Positions 25,881 through 35,393 of a stretch of DNA of 64,000 bases are shown in pieces. Each line of letters begins with the position of its first letter. The stretch's first letter is position 1. The notes below the pieces were generated by a model. That model was not told where the DNA came from. It saw only the letters and a list, made by a program, of their open reading frames with translations, and ran no database searches. The stretch covers positions 1,364,001 to 1,428,000 of the forward strand of contig CAVTSX010000009.1 in assembly GCA_963737425.1 (NCBI GenBank). The letters run 5' to 3'. Both the position numbers and the translations under genes were made by a program. Origin of the DNA: DASXRA01 sp963737425. Its GTDB lineage: Bacteria; Actinomycetota; Actinomycetes; Mycobacteriales; Jatrophihabitantaceae.

Positions 25881-28800
25881 CTATCCGGAGCTGGTCGGCG
25901 TGACCTGGAAGTCGCTGAAGTCAGCTCGGCCAGCAACCAGAGGGTCGTTGGAGGTGGTGAACATGCCGACGTCTTCGTTGCTGCTGGTGCCGGGCACGTC
26001 GGCGCTTGCCACCTTGGTCCAGTTCACGGCGTCGGTGGAGTAGTAGCCGGCGAAAGTTGCGCCGTTGCGAGTGAGCTTGAGCCAGATCGGTGTCGTCGCG
26101 GAGCGGGCCCCGGTGTTGACGTCCTGGTCCAGGCGGCCGTTGCCGGTGCCGTCCCACTCGAATGTGACGCCGTTTTCCGGGGTCACCGCAATGATCGCGT
26201 AGCCGGTGGACGCGGCCGCTCTCGTGATGTCGGTGCGCATCATGATCCCGGCTTTGCTCCAGGGGTTTGTGTCGTCTTGATGATCGACTCGGACCACGGC
26301 AGTGGTGTCGCTGGTCGCCCCTGCGGGCAGGTACGTAGCGCCGTATTCGTCGTTGCCGGTCCATACATTCCAGCCGTCGGTCGTTATGCCGAACTCGTCG
26401 CCTTGCTGGCTGAAGGCGGCTGGTCCGTCGGCCGGTGCGGCGAAGGTGCGGTACGGCGGTTGCACGGCCGGGTAGGGCAGCGAGGACTGCGCAACTGCCG
26501 GTGCGCTGACCTGGCCTCGCGGGCCCTCATAGGTCGCCAGCGCGGTCAGGTGGTAGCCGCCGGGTTTGGCGTCTGCGGGGACGGCGATGGTCCAGGTCGT
26601 GACGGCGGTACCGCCTGCGGGGATGGTCGCGAACGTTGCTGGCGAGGCCGGCGTCGCGGTCCAGCCAGAGGGAGTGGTGAGGGTGATCGTGGCGTCGCGC
26701 AGACTGTGCGAGCTGGGATTGGGCAGGCTGGTGGTGACGGTTGCGGTGTCGCCGGGTGCCATGGTGGGCGGCGCGGTCAGGGCGAGTTGATCGACGACGA
26801 TGACGGCCGACCCGCTCACGCCGTTGACGCTGGCGGTGATCGTGGCGGTTCCGGCGCCGGTCATGGTGACTTTGCCGCTGGCGGCTACCGTCGCGACATC
26901 CGGATTGCTACTGGCGTAGCGAACGTCGGCGTGGCGCAGATCGACGAATGACTGGTCGTTGTTGACCGCTTCGACGATGTGGTCGGCGGTGGCGTGCGGC
27001 TGCTCCATCGACGGGTCGGTGTCGTCGGCGATCCATGGGTTCTGCCCGGTCAGGTTCAGAGTTTCGCCAGCGTGGAATACCACCTGACCGGGTTGCACCG
27101 TGACCGACTGCACGTGCGGCGTGATGGCGCCGCTGACCTGGACGGTGCCCGATCCCATGACGGCGGCGGCGTCGGCGCTGACCTGGAACTGGTACGGGCC
27201 GTCGTAGACGACCTGCTTGAGCCGTGACTCGTCCCATCGGCTCAGGTCGGGCACGTGCACGTTCAGCGAGATGTGCTGGTGCTCGCCGGGCCGCAGCGTC
27301 CGTGTCTTCTGGAATCGGACGAGCTGTTTCTTGGGCAGTTGCACCCCGGGGACGGCGAAGCCAGCGGCGGCATATAGCTGCGCGACTGTCGCGCCGGGAC
27401 TGCTGCCGGTGTTGGCGACGTCGAAACTCACGTGCACATCGCCGTTCGCGGTGACCGACTTCGGGCCCACCTCGACGTGCGAGTAGGCGAAGTGGGAGTA
27501 GGAAAGCCCGTACCCGAACGGGTAGCTGGGGGTACCGGTGAAGTACATGTACGTGCGGCCGAGCCCGGCCGTCTGAGACGGAGTCAGCCCGTAGTTGGTG
27601 ATCGGCGGCAGCTGGGAGTCGTCCCGGTACCAGGTGAAGTCCAGGTGGCCGCTCGGGTTCTGCGCCCCGGTGAGCACGCTGGCCAGCGCACTGCCCTGGC
27701 TTTCGCCGTTGTAGCCACTGAAGACGATTGCCGGGAAGTCGTTCTGGATGTCGTCGATCTTCACCGGGCCGTCGGACTGGATCACCAGCGCGGTGCGGGG
27801 GTTACCGGCCTGATGAACCTGACTGATCAGCGAACCGTAGTTGCCGGGCATGGCCAGGCTGGTCCGGTCGCTTCCCTCGCTCGCGACCTGCGCGTCGGTG
27901 CCGGCGAAGACGACGACCAGGTCGGCGGTCTTCATGTCGGCCTGGGTCTGGGCCGAGCATTGCGCCGGCGCGGTCGCGGTCGTGGACGTACCGCAACCGT
28001 CGTAGGTGACCGATGCGTTCGGGTCGGCGGCATGGACCGCCGCGGTGATGCCCTGCACCGCGTTGACCTGCAGCGACGGGTGGCCCGAGTAGCCGCCGAG
28101 GGTCACGCTGTTCGCGAGCGCGCCGACGATGACCACCCGGCCCAACGCCGCGGCGTTAACCGGCAACAGGGGGTGGCCGTCGCTCAGGCTGTCGTTCTTG
28201 AGCAGCACGATGTCGTTGGCGGCCACCTGTTGGGCCAGCGCCTGGTGCGCCGGGCTTTCGATCACGTCCTTGGTGATCTTCGTGTACGGGACCTTGCCGG
28301 GCGGGTCGAATTCGCCGGTCTGCATCCGCACGGTGAACAGGTGCACCAACGCGGTGTCGACCACTCCCTCGCTGAGGACGCCCGCCTTGATGGCTTCCTG
28401 GACGTACTTCAACCGGTTCTCGTAACCGAGGCAGTTCAACGCGGTTCCGGCCCGCAGGGCGTACGCCTCGGCGCCGGCCTTACCGCTGACCTGCTGGCCG
28501 GTCGCAGTGTTCGTCCACGTTGCATTGTCGCCCTGATGGTCCGTCGTCCAGCCCGGCGGTGCCCAGTCGTGCCCGGACGGCGCCGACCGGTAGATGGCGC
28601 GTATCCCGATGCAGTCAGAGGTGATGTAGCCGGTGAACCCGTAGGTGCGCTGGGCGAGTTCGTTGACGGTGTAGGTGTCGGTCGTCGCCGGAGTGCCGTT
28701 GATTGCATTCAGGCCGGTCATGAGCCCGGACACGTGGGCGTCCTCGATCAGGCTGCGGAACTGCGCCGTGTAGTAGTCACGCAGATTGGCGTCGTCAGTG

Positions 28801-29555
28801 TTGGACGAGTTCTCCAGCCGCCCGCTGTCGATGTTGTTGAGCGCGAAGTGCTTGGCCGTTGCGGCCACCTTGAGGTAGCCGGTCAGCGACTTCCCATCGA
28901 GCGTCTGCCCCTGATAGCCGTTGACGTACGCGCCGGTCATCTGCTGTACGGCATAAGGGTCTTCACCGAACGTCTCATCTGCGCGGCCCCATCGCGGGTC
29001 GCGGTCCATGTTGACCGTCGGCGCCCAATAGGTCAGCGACCCGTAGCTCGTGGGCGAGGAAAGGTTGTTCTGACCCGTGCCCCACAGCGATTTGTCGACG
29101 AACCCGCGAGCCTCGTCAGAGACCGCCGTCGTCTCCCGGTACATCATCTCCGGGTCCCACGACATGCCGGCCGCGAAGTTGGTCGGGAAACTCGTCGCCG
29201 TCGCGATCGGCAGCCGGACGCCCCCGACATGCGTGGCCCCGTCATTGGCATTGGCGCCGAGCGTATTGACGCCGTGCTGACCCTCGTTCCAGTACGTGTA
29301 CTGCTGCACCCCGAGCCGCGGGATCGGCGGGGCGTTGTTCGTGCTCAACTGCTCGACCTTCTCCTCCAGCGTCATCCGCGACACCAGGTCAGCGGCACGC
29401 TCGGCGAAGGAGTAGTGCGGGTCGAGGTAGATCGGAGCCGGTGACTGCGCGGGCGATCCCGAAGCGTTGACGGGCGTGGCCGCCACGGGCACCAACAAAG
29501 CCGCGACGAGGATGGCCGTAGCCACTGCACCGAATCGGGTCTTCGCGCGAAGCAT
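25881..29555 (-). CDS. Secreted multidomain GH3 glycosidase (beta-glucosidase/xylosidase type)
   Basis: 1224 residues. Signal peptide ~1-31; GH3 N-domain ~45-420 with the nucleophile D314 in GYITSDCIG and the substrate-binding YWNEGQHGV and KHFALNN motifs; GH3 C-domain ~440-690; fibronectin-III-like domain ~715-800; bacterial Ig-like (Big2) ~815-920 (RYASSNPDVATVAASGKVTMTGAGTATIT); NEW3-like ~930-1015; C-terminal beta-sandwich similar to DUF1349/LamG ~1040-1220 that may bind carbohydrate. The YWNEGQHG pattern points to beta-xylosidases or beta-glucosidases; the sugar is not determined. Divergent from a ROK regulator, which probably controls it. Confidence 0.9.
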   Translation of the reverse strand: MLRAKTRFGAVATAILVAALLVPVAATPVNASGSPAQSPAPIYLDPHYSFAERAADLVSRMTLEEKVEQLSTNNAPPIPRLGVQQYTYWNEGQHGVNTLGANANDGATHVGGVRLPIATATSFPTNFAAGMSWDPEMMYRETTAVSDEARGFVDKSLWGTGQNNLSSPTSYGSLTYWAPTVNMDRDPRWGRADETFGEDPYAVQQMTGAYVNGYQGQTLDGKSLTGYLKVAATAKHFALNNIDSGRLENSSNTDDANLRDYYTAQFRSLIEDAHVSGLMTGLNAINGTPATTDTYTVNELAQRTYGFTGYITSDCIGIRAIYRSAPSGHDWAPPGWTTDHQGDNATWTNTATGQQVSGKAGAEAYALRAGTALNCLGYENRLKYVQEAIKAGVLSEGVVDTALVHLFTVRMQTGEFDPPGKVPYTKITKDVIESPAHQALAQQVAANDIVLLKNDSLSDGHPLLPVNAAALGRVVIVGALANSVTLGGYSGHPSLQVNAVQGITAAVHAADPNASVTYDGCGTSTTATAPAQCSAQTQADMKTADLVVVFAGTDAQVASEGSDRTSLAMPGNYGSLISQVHQAGNPRTALVIQSDGPVKIDDIQNDFPAIVFSGYNGESQGSALASVLTGAQNPSGHLDFTWYRDDSQLPPITNYGLTPSQTAGLGRTYMYFTGTPSYPFGYGLSYSHFAYSHVEVGPKSVTANGDVHVSFDVANTGSSPGATVAQLYAAAGFAVPGVQLPKKQLVRFQKTRTLRPGEHQHISLNVHVPDLSRWDESRLKQVVYDGPYQFQVSADAAAVMGSGTVQVSGAITPHVQSVTVQPGQVVFHAGETLNLTGQNPWIADDTDPSMEQPHATADHIVEAVNNDQSFVDLRHADVRYASSNPDVATVAASGKVTMTGAGTATITASVNGVSGSAVIVVDQLALTAPPTMAPGDTATVTTSLPNPSSHSLRDATITLTTPSGWTATPASPATFATIPAGGTAVTTWTIAVPADAKPGGYHLTALATYEGPRGQVSAPAVAQSSLPYPAVQPPYRTFAAPADGPAAFSQQGDEFGITTDGWNVWTGNDEYGATYLPAGATSDTTAVVRVDHQDDTNPWSKAGIMMRTDITRAAASTGYAIIAVTPENGVTFEWDGTGNGRLDQDVNTGARSATTPIWLKLTRNGATFAGYYSTDAVNWTKVASADVPGTSSNEDVGMFTTSNDPLVAGRADFSDFQVTPTSSG

Positions 29556-29730
29556 ACGACTCCAACCGTTGAGGTCGATCTGTCGGAACAGTCTGGGCTG
29601 CAGGATTAATACTCCGGCAAAGTACGGAAGTCAACGTATGAACAGCGCTTCAACGCAAGGTTGCGCCGACTTCAGGCGGAACTTGCTTGCGAATGGCGGT
29701 AATCTCCCCAGACTTGACGACGGAGGCACC

Positions 29731-30939
29731 GTGACCGAGGAACCGTTCAGCCTGCGGGACGAAGGGCGCCGCCGGCTGCTCCAGGCGCTGTCCGATCACG
29801 GCTCACGCAGCCGTCCGGAGCTGGCCCGGCTGACCCGCCTCTCCCGTTCCACGGTCTCCTCCCTCGTCGCCGAGCTGGCCGATCACGGCATCGTCCAGGC
29901 AGCCGCCGACACATCGCCCGACAGCAGGCCGGCCAACATCGGACGACCGGCCGCCATGGTGTCGCTTGCTCCGCAAGCCGGCTACGCCGTCGGCGTCGAC
30001 ATCGGCCACCAGCACCTTCAAGTGGCCGTCTGCGACCTGCTCGGCAATGTCGTCGCCGAGTCGGCGACGCAACACGAGGTCGACCGCCTCCCGCACGAAA
30101 CGCTCGACTTGGCCGCGCGCAAGGTCAGCCAGGCGCTCACCGACAAGGCAATCCCTGCCGCATCCGTGATCGGCCTCGGACTCGACATCGCCGCGCCCGT
30201 GCGGACCCACACCGGCCTGATCGAAGCGGTCGGGATCATGCCGGGATGGGTCGGCATCAACCCGGCCGAGGAACTGCGCACACGAACCGGATTACCGGTC
30301 TGGGTATCCAACGACGCTGACGCCGGTGCGCTCGGCGAACGCACATACGGCGCCGCGCGTGGAGTGAATGACGTCATCTACGTCCGGCTATCAGCGGGCA
30401 TCGGAGCCGGCATTGTCTCCGGCGGACGCCCACTGCGCGGCTCAGTGGGACTTGCCGGCGAACTCGGGCACATCCGCGTCGTCAAGGACGGCGCGATCTG
30501 CCGGTGCGGGAATCGCGGCTGTCTGGAAACCGTCGCCAGCCCGGTCGCCGTCACCCGGCTGCTCAGCCACAGCTGGAACCGCCCGGTCGAATGGGCCGAC
30601 GTACTCGCGCTGGTCGATGCCGGCGATCCCGGAGCTCGCCGCGCGATCTGCGACGCCGCTCGCTACGCCGGACGAGTCATCGCCGCGGCCGTCAATGTGC
30701 TCAATCCCGCCATGGTTGTGATCGGCGGCGACCTGGCCACCCTGGGAGAGCTGGTGCTCGATCCGATCCGCCACCAGATTGCCGACAACGCGCTGCTCCC
30801 GGCGGCATCCCAGCTGACCGTAACCGCGGGAACCCTCGGCGAAAACGCGGAAGTGCTCGGCGCTGCCACGGTCGTTCTGTCGCAAGCACCGAGCATTCTG
30901 GCAAGCCGGCTCAGCCGGGCCAACGGCGACGAACGCTGA
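29731..30939 (+). CDS. ROK-family transcriptional regulator
   Basis: 402 residues from a GTG at 29731 preceded by GGAGG; an upstream ATG at 29638 is less likely. Winged-helix domain ~15-75 (GSRSRPELARLTRLSRSTVSSLVAEL), then the ROK sugar-kinase-like domain with GLGLDIAAPV, the GAGIVSGG loop and the zinc motif CRCGNRGC (CxCGxxGC). Catalytic kinase residues are not all evident, as expected of the XylR/NagC-type repressors. It is transcribed away from the GH3 gene across a 175-base intergenic region and likely senses its product sugar. Confidence 0.9.
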   Translation: MTEEPFSLRDEGRRRLLQALSDHGSRSRPELARLTRLSRSTVSSLVAELADHGIVQAAADTSPDSRPANIGRPAAMVSLAPQAGYAVGVDIGHQHLQVAVCDLLGNVVAESATQHEVDRLPHETLDLAARKVSQALTDKAIPAASVIGLGLDIAAPVRTHTGLIEAVGIMPGWVGINPAEELRTRTGLPVWVSNDADAGALGERTYGAARGVNDVIYVRLSAGIGAGIVSGGRPLRGSVGLAGELGHIRVVKDGAICRCGNRGCLETVASPVAVTRLLSHSWNRPVEWADVLALVDAGDPGARRAICDAARYAGRVIAAAVNVLNPAMVVIGGDLATLGELVLDPIRHQIADNALLPAASQLTVTAGTLGENAEVLGAATVVLSQAPSILASRLSRANGDER

Positions 30940-31023
30940 GCCGCAGGACGACTGGGCGCGATCGGCGTCGGCGTCGGCGCTGGGCAGCCGACCGGTGTTA
31001 TGTGCGCTCGTATGCGGGGACGG

Positions 31024-34000
31024 TCAGTTGGGCGCGGGTGTTGGTGACAGCATGCCGGTCACGTCCGTGAGTTCGCAGCGGACGGCGTCGCTGTGATGCC
31101 CGGCCGCGTGGAACAGTTCGGCGGCGCGCCGCAGGAACGCGGCGTACTCGTCCTGGTGTCCCTCGGCCCGGGCGAGATGCGCGCGCGCCTCGTACACCGC
31201 CGCCTCCCAGGCGCTGCCCTCCCAGCGGGCGGCCGACGTTTCGGCGACAGCGAGATGCCGTCGGGCCTCCTCAATGTCTCCGACCTCAGCGCAGGCGATC
31301 GTCGCCGGGACGGCGAGCATGACCGCGCAGAGGCGGCAGCGGTCGGTGTCGCCCATGGTCGCTTCGGCGCGGTCGACGATCGCCCGCGCGGTGGCGGCGT
31401 CCGGGGCGGCGTTGATCATCGTCCCGTAGATGCGCTGGAGCAGATGCGAAGCGACCACCGACCACCGCGCGAGTGGCAGCGCGCGTTGCAGCAGCCGCTG
31501 GGCCTCCGCGCGGTCGCCCTGGGCGAGGCGGACCTCGGCGAGGCGCTGCAGGCCGTGCGCCTCACCGGCAGGAGCGTCGATTTCCCGGTGCAGGTCGACC
31601 GCCTCGAGCAGCTCCCGTTCCGCGCGTTCCAGGTCGCCCATGAACAGCGCGGCCTCCCCGATGAGCGCGCTCGCGAATGCCACCCCGCGCAGCGCGCCGG
31701 CCTGGGACGCCCGTCGCCGCAGATCCTCGGTCTGCTCGATCAGCTCCGCATAGGGCATCGGCCCGTACAACAGGAACTCCGCGACGCAGAGGTGCGCGTC
31801 GAACAGCACCGTCACGAGCCGCTGCCGGCCTTGGGTCCGGCGCAGCTCCAACTGGAACCGCTCGAACCACTCGCCGCGGTTGTGTGCGACCAGGCCCTGC
31901 AGCGTCACCAGCTCGACGACGTGCCACGGGTCGTCCGGGGACTGCAACATGTCTCTGGCCTGGCCGGTGATGTCCCACGCGGCATCGATGTCTCCGCTGA
32001 GGTAAGCCAGGCTTCCCTGCGCCCGCAGGATCACGGCGTCCGCGGCGTCACCTTCCGGGGCCAACCCGGCGAGCGCCGCCCGCGCGGTATCGAGGTCGCC
32101 GGCATATCCCGCGGCCCGCGAGAGCCGGGCCCGGACCAGGCGGTGCTCGGTCCCGCTGGTGACCGCCACCGCCTCCTGGTACGCCGTGACGGCCAGGGGA
32201 TCGCCGAGTGCGAGCAGCAGATCACCGCGGCGGGCGAGCAGCCGGGGCAGTTCCGCCGGCCCGGCATACGCCCGGACGGCGTCGATGAGCGTCAGGCCGT
32301 CCCGGTAGGCGCCGACCGCACCCGCCGTCTCGACCGCCCTCAGCACGTAGGGCACCGCCCGAGACGCGAGACCGGCAGTGAGGAACTGCCGGGCGATCCG
32401 GCCCGGCGGAGCATTCGTCTGCGCCAGCGCCTCGGCGATCTCACGCAGCGCGGCCGACTCGACCCCCGGGGAGAGGTCCTCAACCAGGGCGTCGCGGATG
32501 AGAGCGTGCCGGAAGCGGTACCCGGGCTCGGCGCGCTCGACCAGCATCCCGGTGGTCGCGACCTCGAGCTGCCGGTAGGCCTCGTCCTCGGCCACGCGAG
32601 ACACCGCCAGCAACTCGTCGGTGGTGAACGTTCCGCCGAGCAGGGCCAGTCGCTGGAAGGTAGCCAGGACGGCGGCGGGAAGTGCGGGCAGGACGGCGTG
32701 CGCCCCGGCGTCCGGGTCGCGGGCCAGCTCCAGCGCCGTGAACGGCAGGCCGGCGCTGACGGCCCATATCCGCTCGACGGTTTCAGCCGGCAGATCGGGG
32801 AAGCGATCCGCGAGCAGGCGACGGGTGGCACCCTCCGAGAGCGGTTCCAGCTGCACCCGGACGCCGGTTCCCCGGGAAACGAGGCTGTCTGCGACCTCGC
32901 TCAGCGGTCGGTCGCGGACCGGCCGGTACGCGAGCACAATCAGCACCGGCTCGGTCACCGCGCAGCGGGACAGGTAGTGCAGCAACCGCAACGACGCGTC
33001 GTCGGCCTCGTGTACGTCGTCGACGATGATCAGCAAACCGTGACCGGCGGCGGCGAGCCGGATCAGCTCGGCGGCCGCGACGAACAGCCGCTGATGGCTC
33101 GACTCGCCGGTCCAGCTGACCTCGCGGCCGGACAGTGCCCGTTCGATCTCGAGGCGGTACACGTCGTCCAGGCCGTCGAGGAGCGCGTGATGCTTGCGGC
33201 ACAGGTCGTTCAGCGCCTCCAGCACCGGCGCGTAGGGCCAGGGTCCCTCGACTGCCGATGCGGTGCCGCGACCGGTTCGCCAGCCGCGCCGGGTGGCCAT
33301 CCGCTCCGCAAGTTCGAGGACGGCGGACTTACCCACGCCGGGCGGGCCGGCGAACAGCAGCGTGCCGCCGCGACCGCTCGCCGCCTGGTCCAGACGCTCG
33401 CCGACCAGGTTCCCCACATCGCGTCGGCCGAAGAGCCGGCGGTTCTGCGGCGGCGACCCGCTACCGGAGCCCTTCTCGAGCTGCGCGCGCAGCGCCCGCG
33501 CCTCGGCGCTCGGGACGGTGCCGAGTTCCCGGCGCAGCGCCTGGTCCATCCGCTCGAACTGCCGCAGCGCGCCCCGGATGTCGCCGCGGTCGGCGCTGGA
33601 CCGCATGAGGGCAAGGTGGGCCTGCTCGTCGGCCGGGTCCTCGCGGAGCACGTCCTCCCAGCGCTGCGCGAGTCGCAGCAGATCCAGGTGCAGGATTCGC
33701 ACGCGATCACGGGCGTCCTGGGCCCACGGCTCGTAGACGTCCTCAGCCAGCAACGGACCACGGTGCACGGCCAGTGCAGCGACCGCAGCGTCCGGAGTGC
33801 CGTCCAGCAACGCCCGTTCGCCCAGGCGGTGGAACTCTTCGACGTCGACCTGAATGTCGTCGCTCAGGGACAGCATCTCGTTGCGCGATATCAGCGCGTC
33901 CGCGGCCTCGCCGAGGGCCTTGCGCGCGAAGTGCGTCGCCTTGTGCAACCGCGGCGCGGCGCTGTCGAGGGACTGACCAGGCCACAGCGCGTCGATGACC

Positions 34001-34146
34001 TGCTCGCGGTGCAGGCGTCGACCGGGGGCGAGCGCAAGAACCTTCACCAGCGAGGCGGCGTGGCGTCGCGACCACGCCTCCGGCGGCACCGCGGCTCCGT
34101 CCACGGTCACCTCGAACGCCCCAAGCAGGGCGACGTTGATGGTCAC
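31024..34146 (-). CDS. BTAD-domain regulator with AAA/NB-ARC-like ATPase and TPR tail
   Basis: 1040 residues. N-terminal winged-helix ~1-95 (LLGAFEVTVDGAAVPPEAWSRRHAASLVKVLAL) and bacterial transcriptional activation (BTAD) domain ~100-225; ATPase with Walker A GPPGVGKS (267-274) and Walker B GLLIIVDDVHEAD; the rest is TPR-like helices. No LuxR helix-turn-helix is seen at the C-terminus. This is the SARP/AfsR-like architecture used to activate antibiotic and secondary-metabolite genes. It is the upstream member of a minus-strand group with the two flavoproteins and is a candidate activator of them. Confidence 0.9.
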   Translation of the reverse strand: MTINVALLGAFEVTVDGAAVPPEAWSRRHAASLVKVLALAPGRRLHREQVIDALWPGQSLDSAAPRLHKATHFARKALGEAADALISRNEMLSLSDDIQVDVEEFHRLGERALLDGTPDAAVAALAVHRGPLLAEDVYEPWAQDARDRVRILHLDLLRLAQRWEDVLREDPADEQAHLALMRSSADRGDIRGALRQFERMDQALRRELGTVPSAEARALRAQLEKGSGSGSPPQNRRLFGRRDVGNLVGERLDQAASGRGGTLLFAGPPGVGKSAVLELAERMATRRGWRTGRGTASAVEGPWPYAPVLEALNDLCRKHHALLDGLDDVYRLEIERALSGREVSWTGESSHQRLFVAAAELIRLAAAGHGLLIIVDDVHEADDASLRLLHYLSRCAVTEPVLIVLAYRPVRDRPLSEVADSLVSRGTGVRVQLEPLSEGATRRLLADRFPDLPAETVERIWAVSAGLPFTALELARDPDAGAHAVLPALPAAVLATFQRLALLGGTFTTDELLAVSRVAEDEAYRQLEVATTGMLVERAEPGYRFRHALIRDALVEDLSPGVESAALREIAEALAQTNAPPGRIARQFLTAGLASRAVPYVLRAVETAGAVGAYRDGLTLIDAVRAYAGPAELPRLLARRGDLLLALGDPLAVTAYQEAVAVTSGTEHRLVRARLSRAAGYAGDLDTARAALAGLAPEGDAADAVILRAQGSLAYLSGDIDAAWDITGQARDMLQSPDDPWHVVELVTLQGLVAHNRGEWFERFQLELRRTQGRQRLVTVLFDAHLCVAEFLLYGPMPYAELIEQTEDLRRRASQAGALRGVAFASALIGEAALFMGDLERAERELLEAVDLHREIDAPAGEAHGLQRLAEVRLAQGDRAEAQRLLQRALPLARWSVVASHLLQRIYGTMINAAPDAATARAIVDRAEATMGDTDRCRLCAVMLAVPATIACAEVGDIEEARRHLAVAETSAARWEGSAWEAAVYEARAHLARAEGHQDEYAAFLRRAAELFHAAGHHSDAVRCELTDVTGMLSPTPAPN

Positions 34147-34178
34147 AGCAGCCCCCGACCTCTGCGTCGAACGTCAGG

Positions 34179-35393
34179 CTACGAGGCACGCGGCCCACTG
34201 TCAGCCAGCACAGATGCTGGGATACCCGATCCAAAGGGGCGATCAGGCAGCGTCTGAAGGTGATCCACCTCGTCGCTCATCGCCGAGCTCACCCGGCGCA
34301 GCAGCGTCTGCACTGCCTCCATGTCCCAGTCGTAGCGAGCGACGTCCTCCGTCGCCGCGAATAGCTCGCCGGACAGCCGGTCTCGCGTCGCCTGGTACCG
34401 CGCAAGCGCTACCGCCTCGGGCAACACGCCGCCCTTCGACTCGAGGATCTCGTCGGCGAGCAGTTCGGCGTCACGCATGGCGTCGGTCATGCCGTGGGTG
34501 GTGATCGGGTCCTTGAAGTAGCCGGCGTCCCCGACTAGGGCCCAGCCCGGTCCCCACGACTGGCGGACGTGACCAGGTGCACCGGCCCAGCCGCGCATCC
34601 GGCTTGCGGGCTTCGCGGCGACGACCCGGTCGAACAGCGCGGGAGCTGCCCGGGTGAGAAGTGTCGAGAACGCGTGATCGGTGCCCGCCCGGCGAAGGGT
34701 GCGCATCTGCTCCGGGGTGGTGCTGACGAACACGCAGATTTCCCCGTCATTGGTGGGTATCAGGCCAGCGGCGGCACCGTGGCCGTACGCCCACTCGTAT
34801 CCCTCGGCCGACATGCCATTGAGGTATCGGTAGAGCACGGCCGAGGACGACCGGCCATGCCGGACGACTGGCGCCCCGGCCAGTTCGGCCACGGTTGAGC
34901 GGATGCCGTCGGCGCCGACCGTCATCGACGCAGCCAGCTCGATCGAGCGCCCGCTGCGGCTCACCGCGCGAACGCCACGCACGCGGCCCAGACCATCGCG
35001 CCGCAGCGCGGTCACACTCGTCTCGTGCAGCACGTCCACGCCGGCCTCCTGCGCGGCGTCGACGAGAATCCGGTCGAGCAGGTAACGCCGCGGCGCGTAC
35101 AACGCGTCGACACCCGCCCGGGGACGGATCGACACCCGCACGCAACGGCCGTCCGCGTAGTGGAACAGCGTGCAACCGACCGCCGGTGTGCCCGCGGCAA
35201 CGACCTGGTCCAGCAGTCCCCAGCGGGATAATTGCAGGACGCCGGCGCGCATCAGCCCGTGCGTCGACAACGTGTCCGTGCCCGCGCTGGACCGCTCGAG
35301 CAGTGCGACCCGAAGGCCTGCGCGGGCGAGCAGCAACGCGGTGGACGCTCCGGCGACGCGACCGCCGACCACGACAACGTCATAGCTGTTCAT
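34179..35393 (-). CDS. FAD-dependent oxidoreductase (geranylgeranyl-reductase/hydroxylase type)
   Basis: 404 residues. N-terminal dinucleotide motif VVVGGRVAGASTALLLARAG (GxGxxG-like, with R at one position), a central DGIRSTVAELAG and the FAD-binding GDAGYFKDPITTHGM motif at about residue 300. The family includes aromatic hydroxylases, halogenases and lipid reductases. Its ATG is 8 bases downstream of the FMO-like gene's stop or overlaps its end, so the two are one operon. Substrate unknown. Confidence 0.85.
   Translation of the reverse strand: MNSYDVVVVGGRVAGASTALLLARAGLRVALLERSSAGTDTLSTHGLMRAGVLQLSRWGLLDQVVAAGTPAVGCTLFHYADGRCVRVSIRPRAGVDALYAPRRYLLDRILVDAAQEAGVDVLHETSVTALRRDGLGRVRGVRAVSRSGRSIELAASMTVGADGIRSTVAELAGAPVVRHGRSSSAVLYRYLNGMSAEGYEWAYGHGAAAGLIPTNDGEICVFVSTTPEQMRTLRRAGTDHAFSTLLTRAAPALFDRVVAAKPASRMRGWAGAPGHVRQSWGPGWALVGDAGYFKDPITTHGMTDAMRDAELLADEILESKGGVLPEAVALARYQATRDRLSGELFAATEDVARYDWDMEAVQTLLRRVSSAMSDEVDHLQTLPDRPFGSGIPASVLADSGPRAS

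Noticed and set aside
27432..29444. 670-codon open frame antisense to the GH3 gene
   Set aside because: It mirrors a real gene in the frame expected for high-GC codon bias, is arginine/valine-rich and shows no family motif.
31093..34257. 1054-codon open frame antisense to the BTAD regulator
   Set aside because: Same GC-bias artefact; composition is random-looking while the minus-strand frame has BTAD and Walker motifs.
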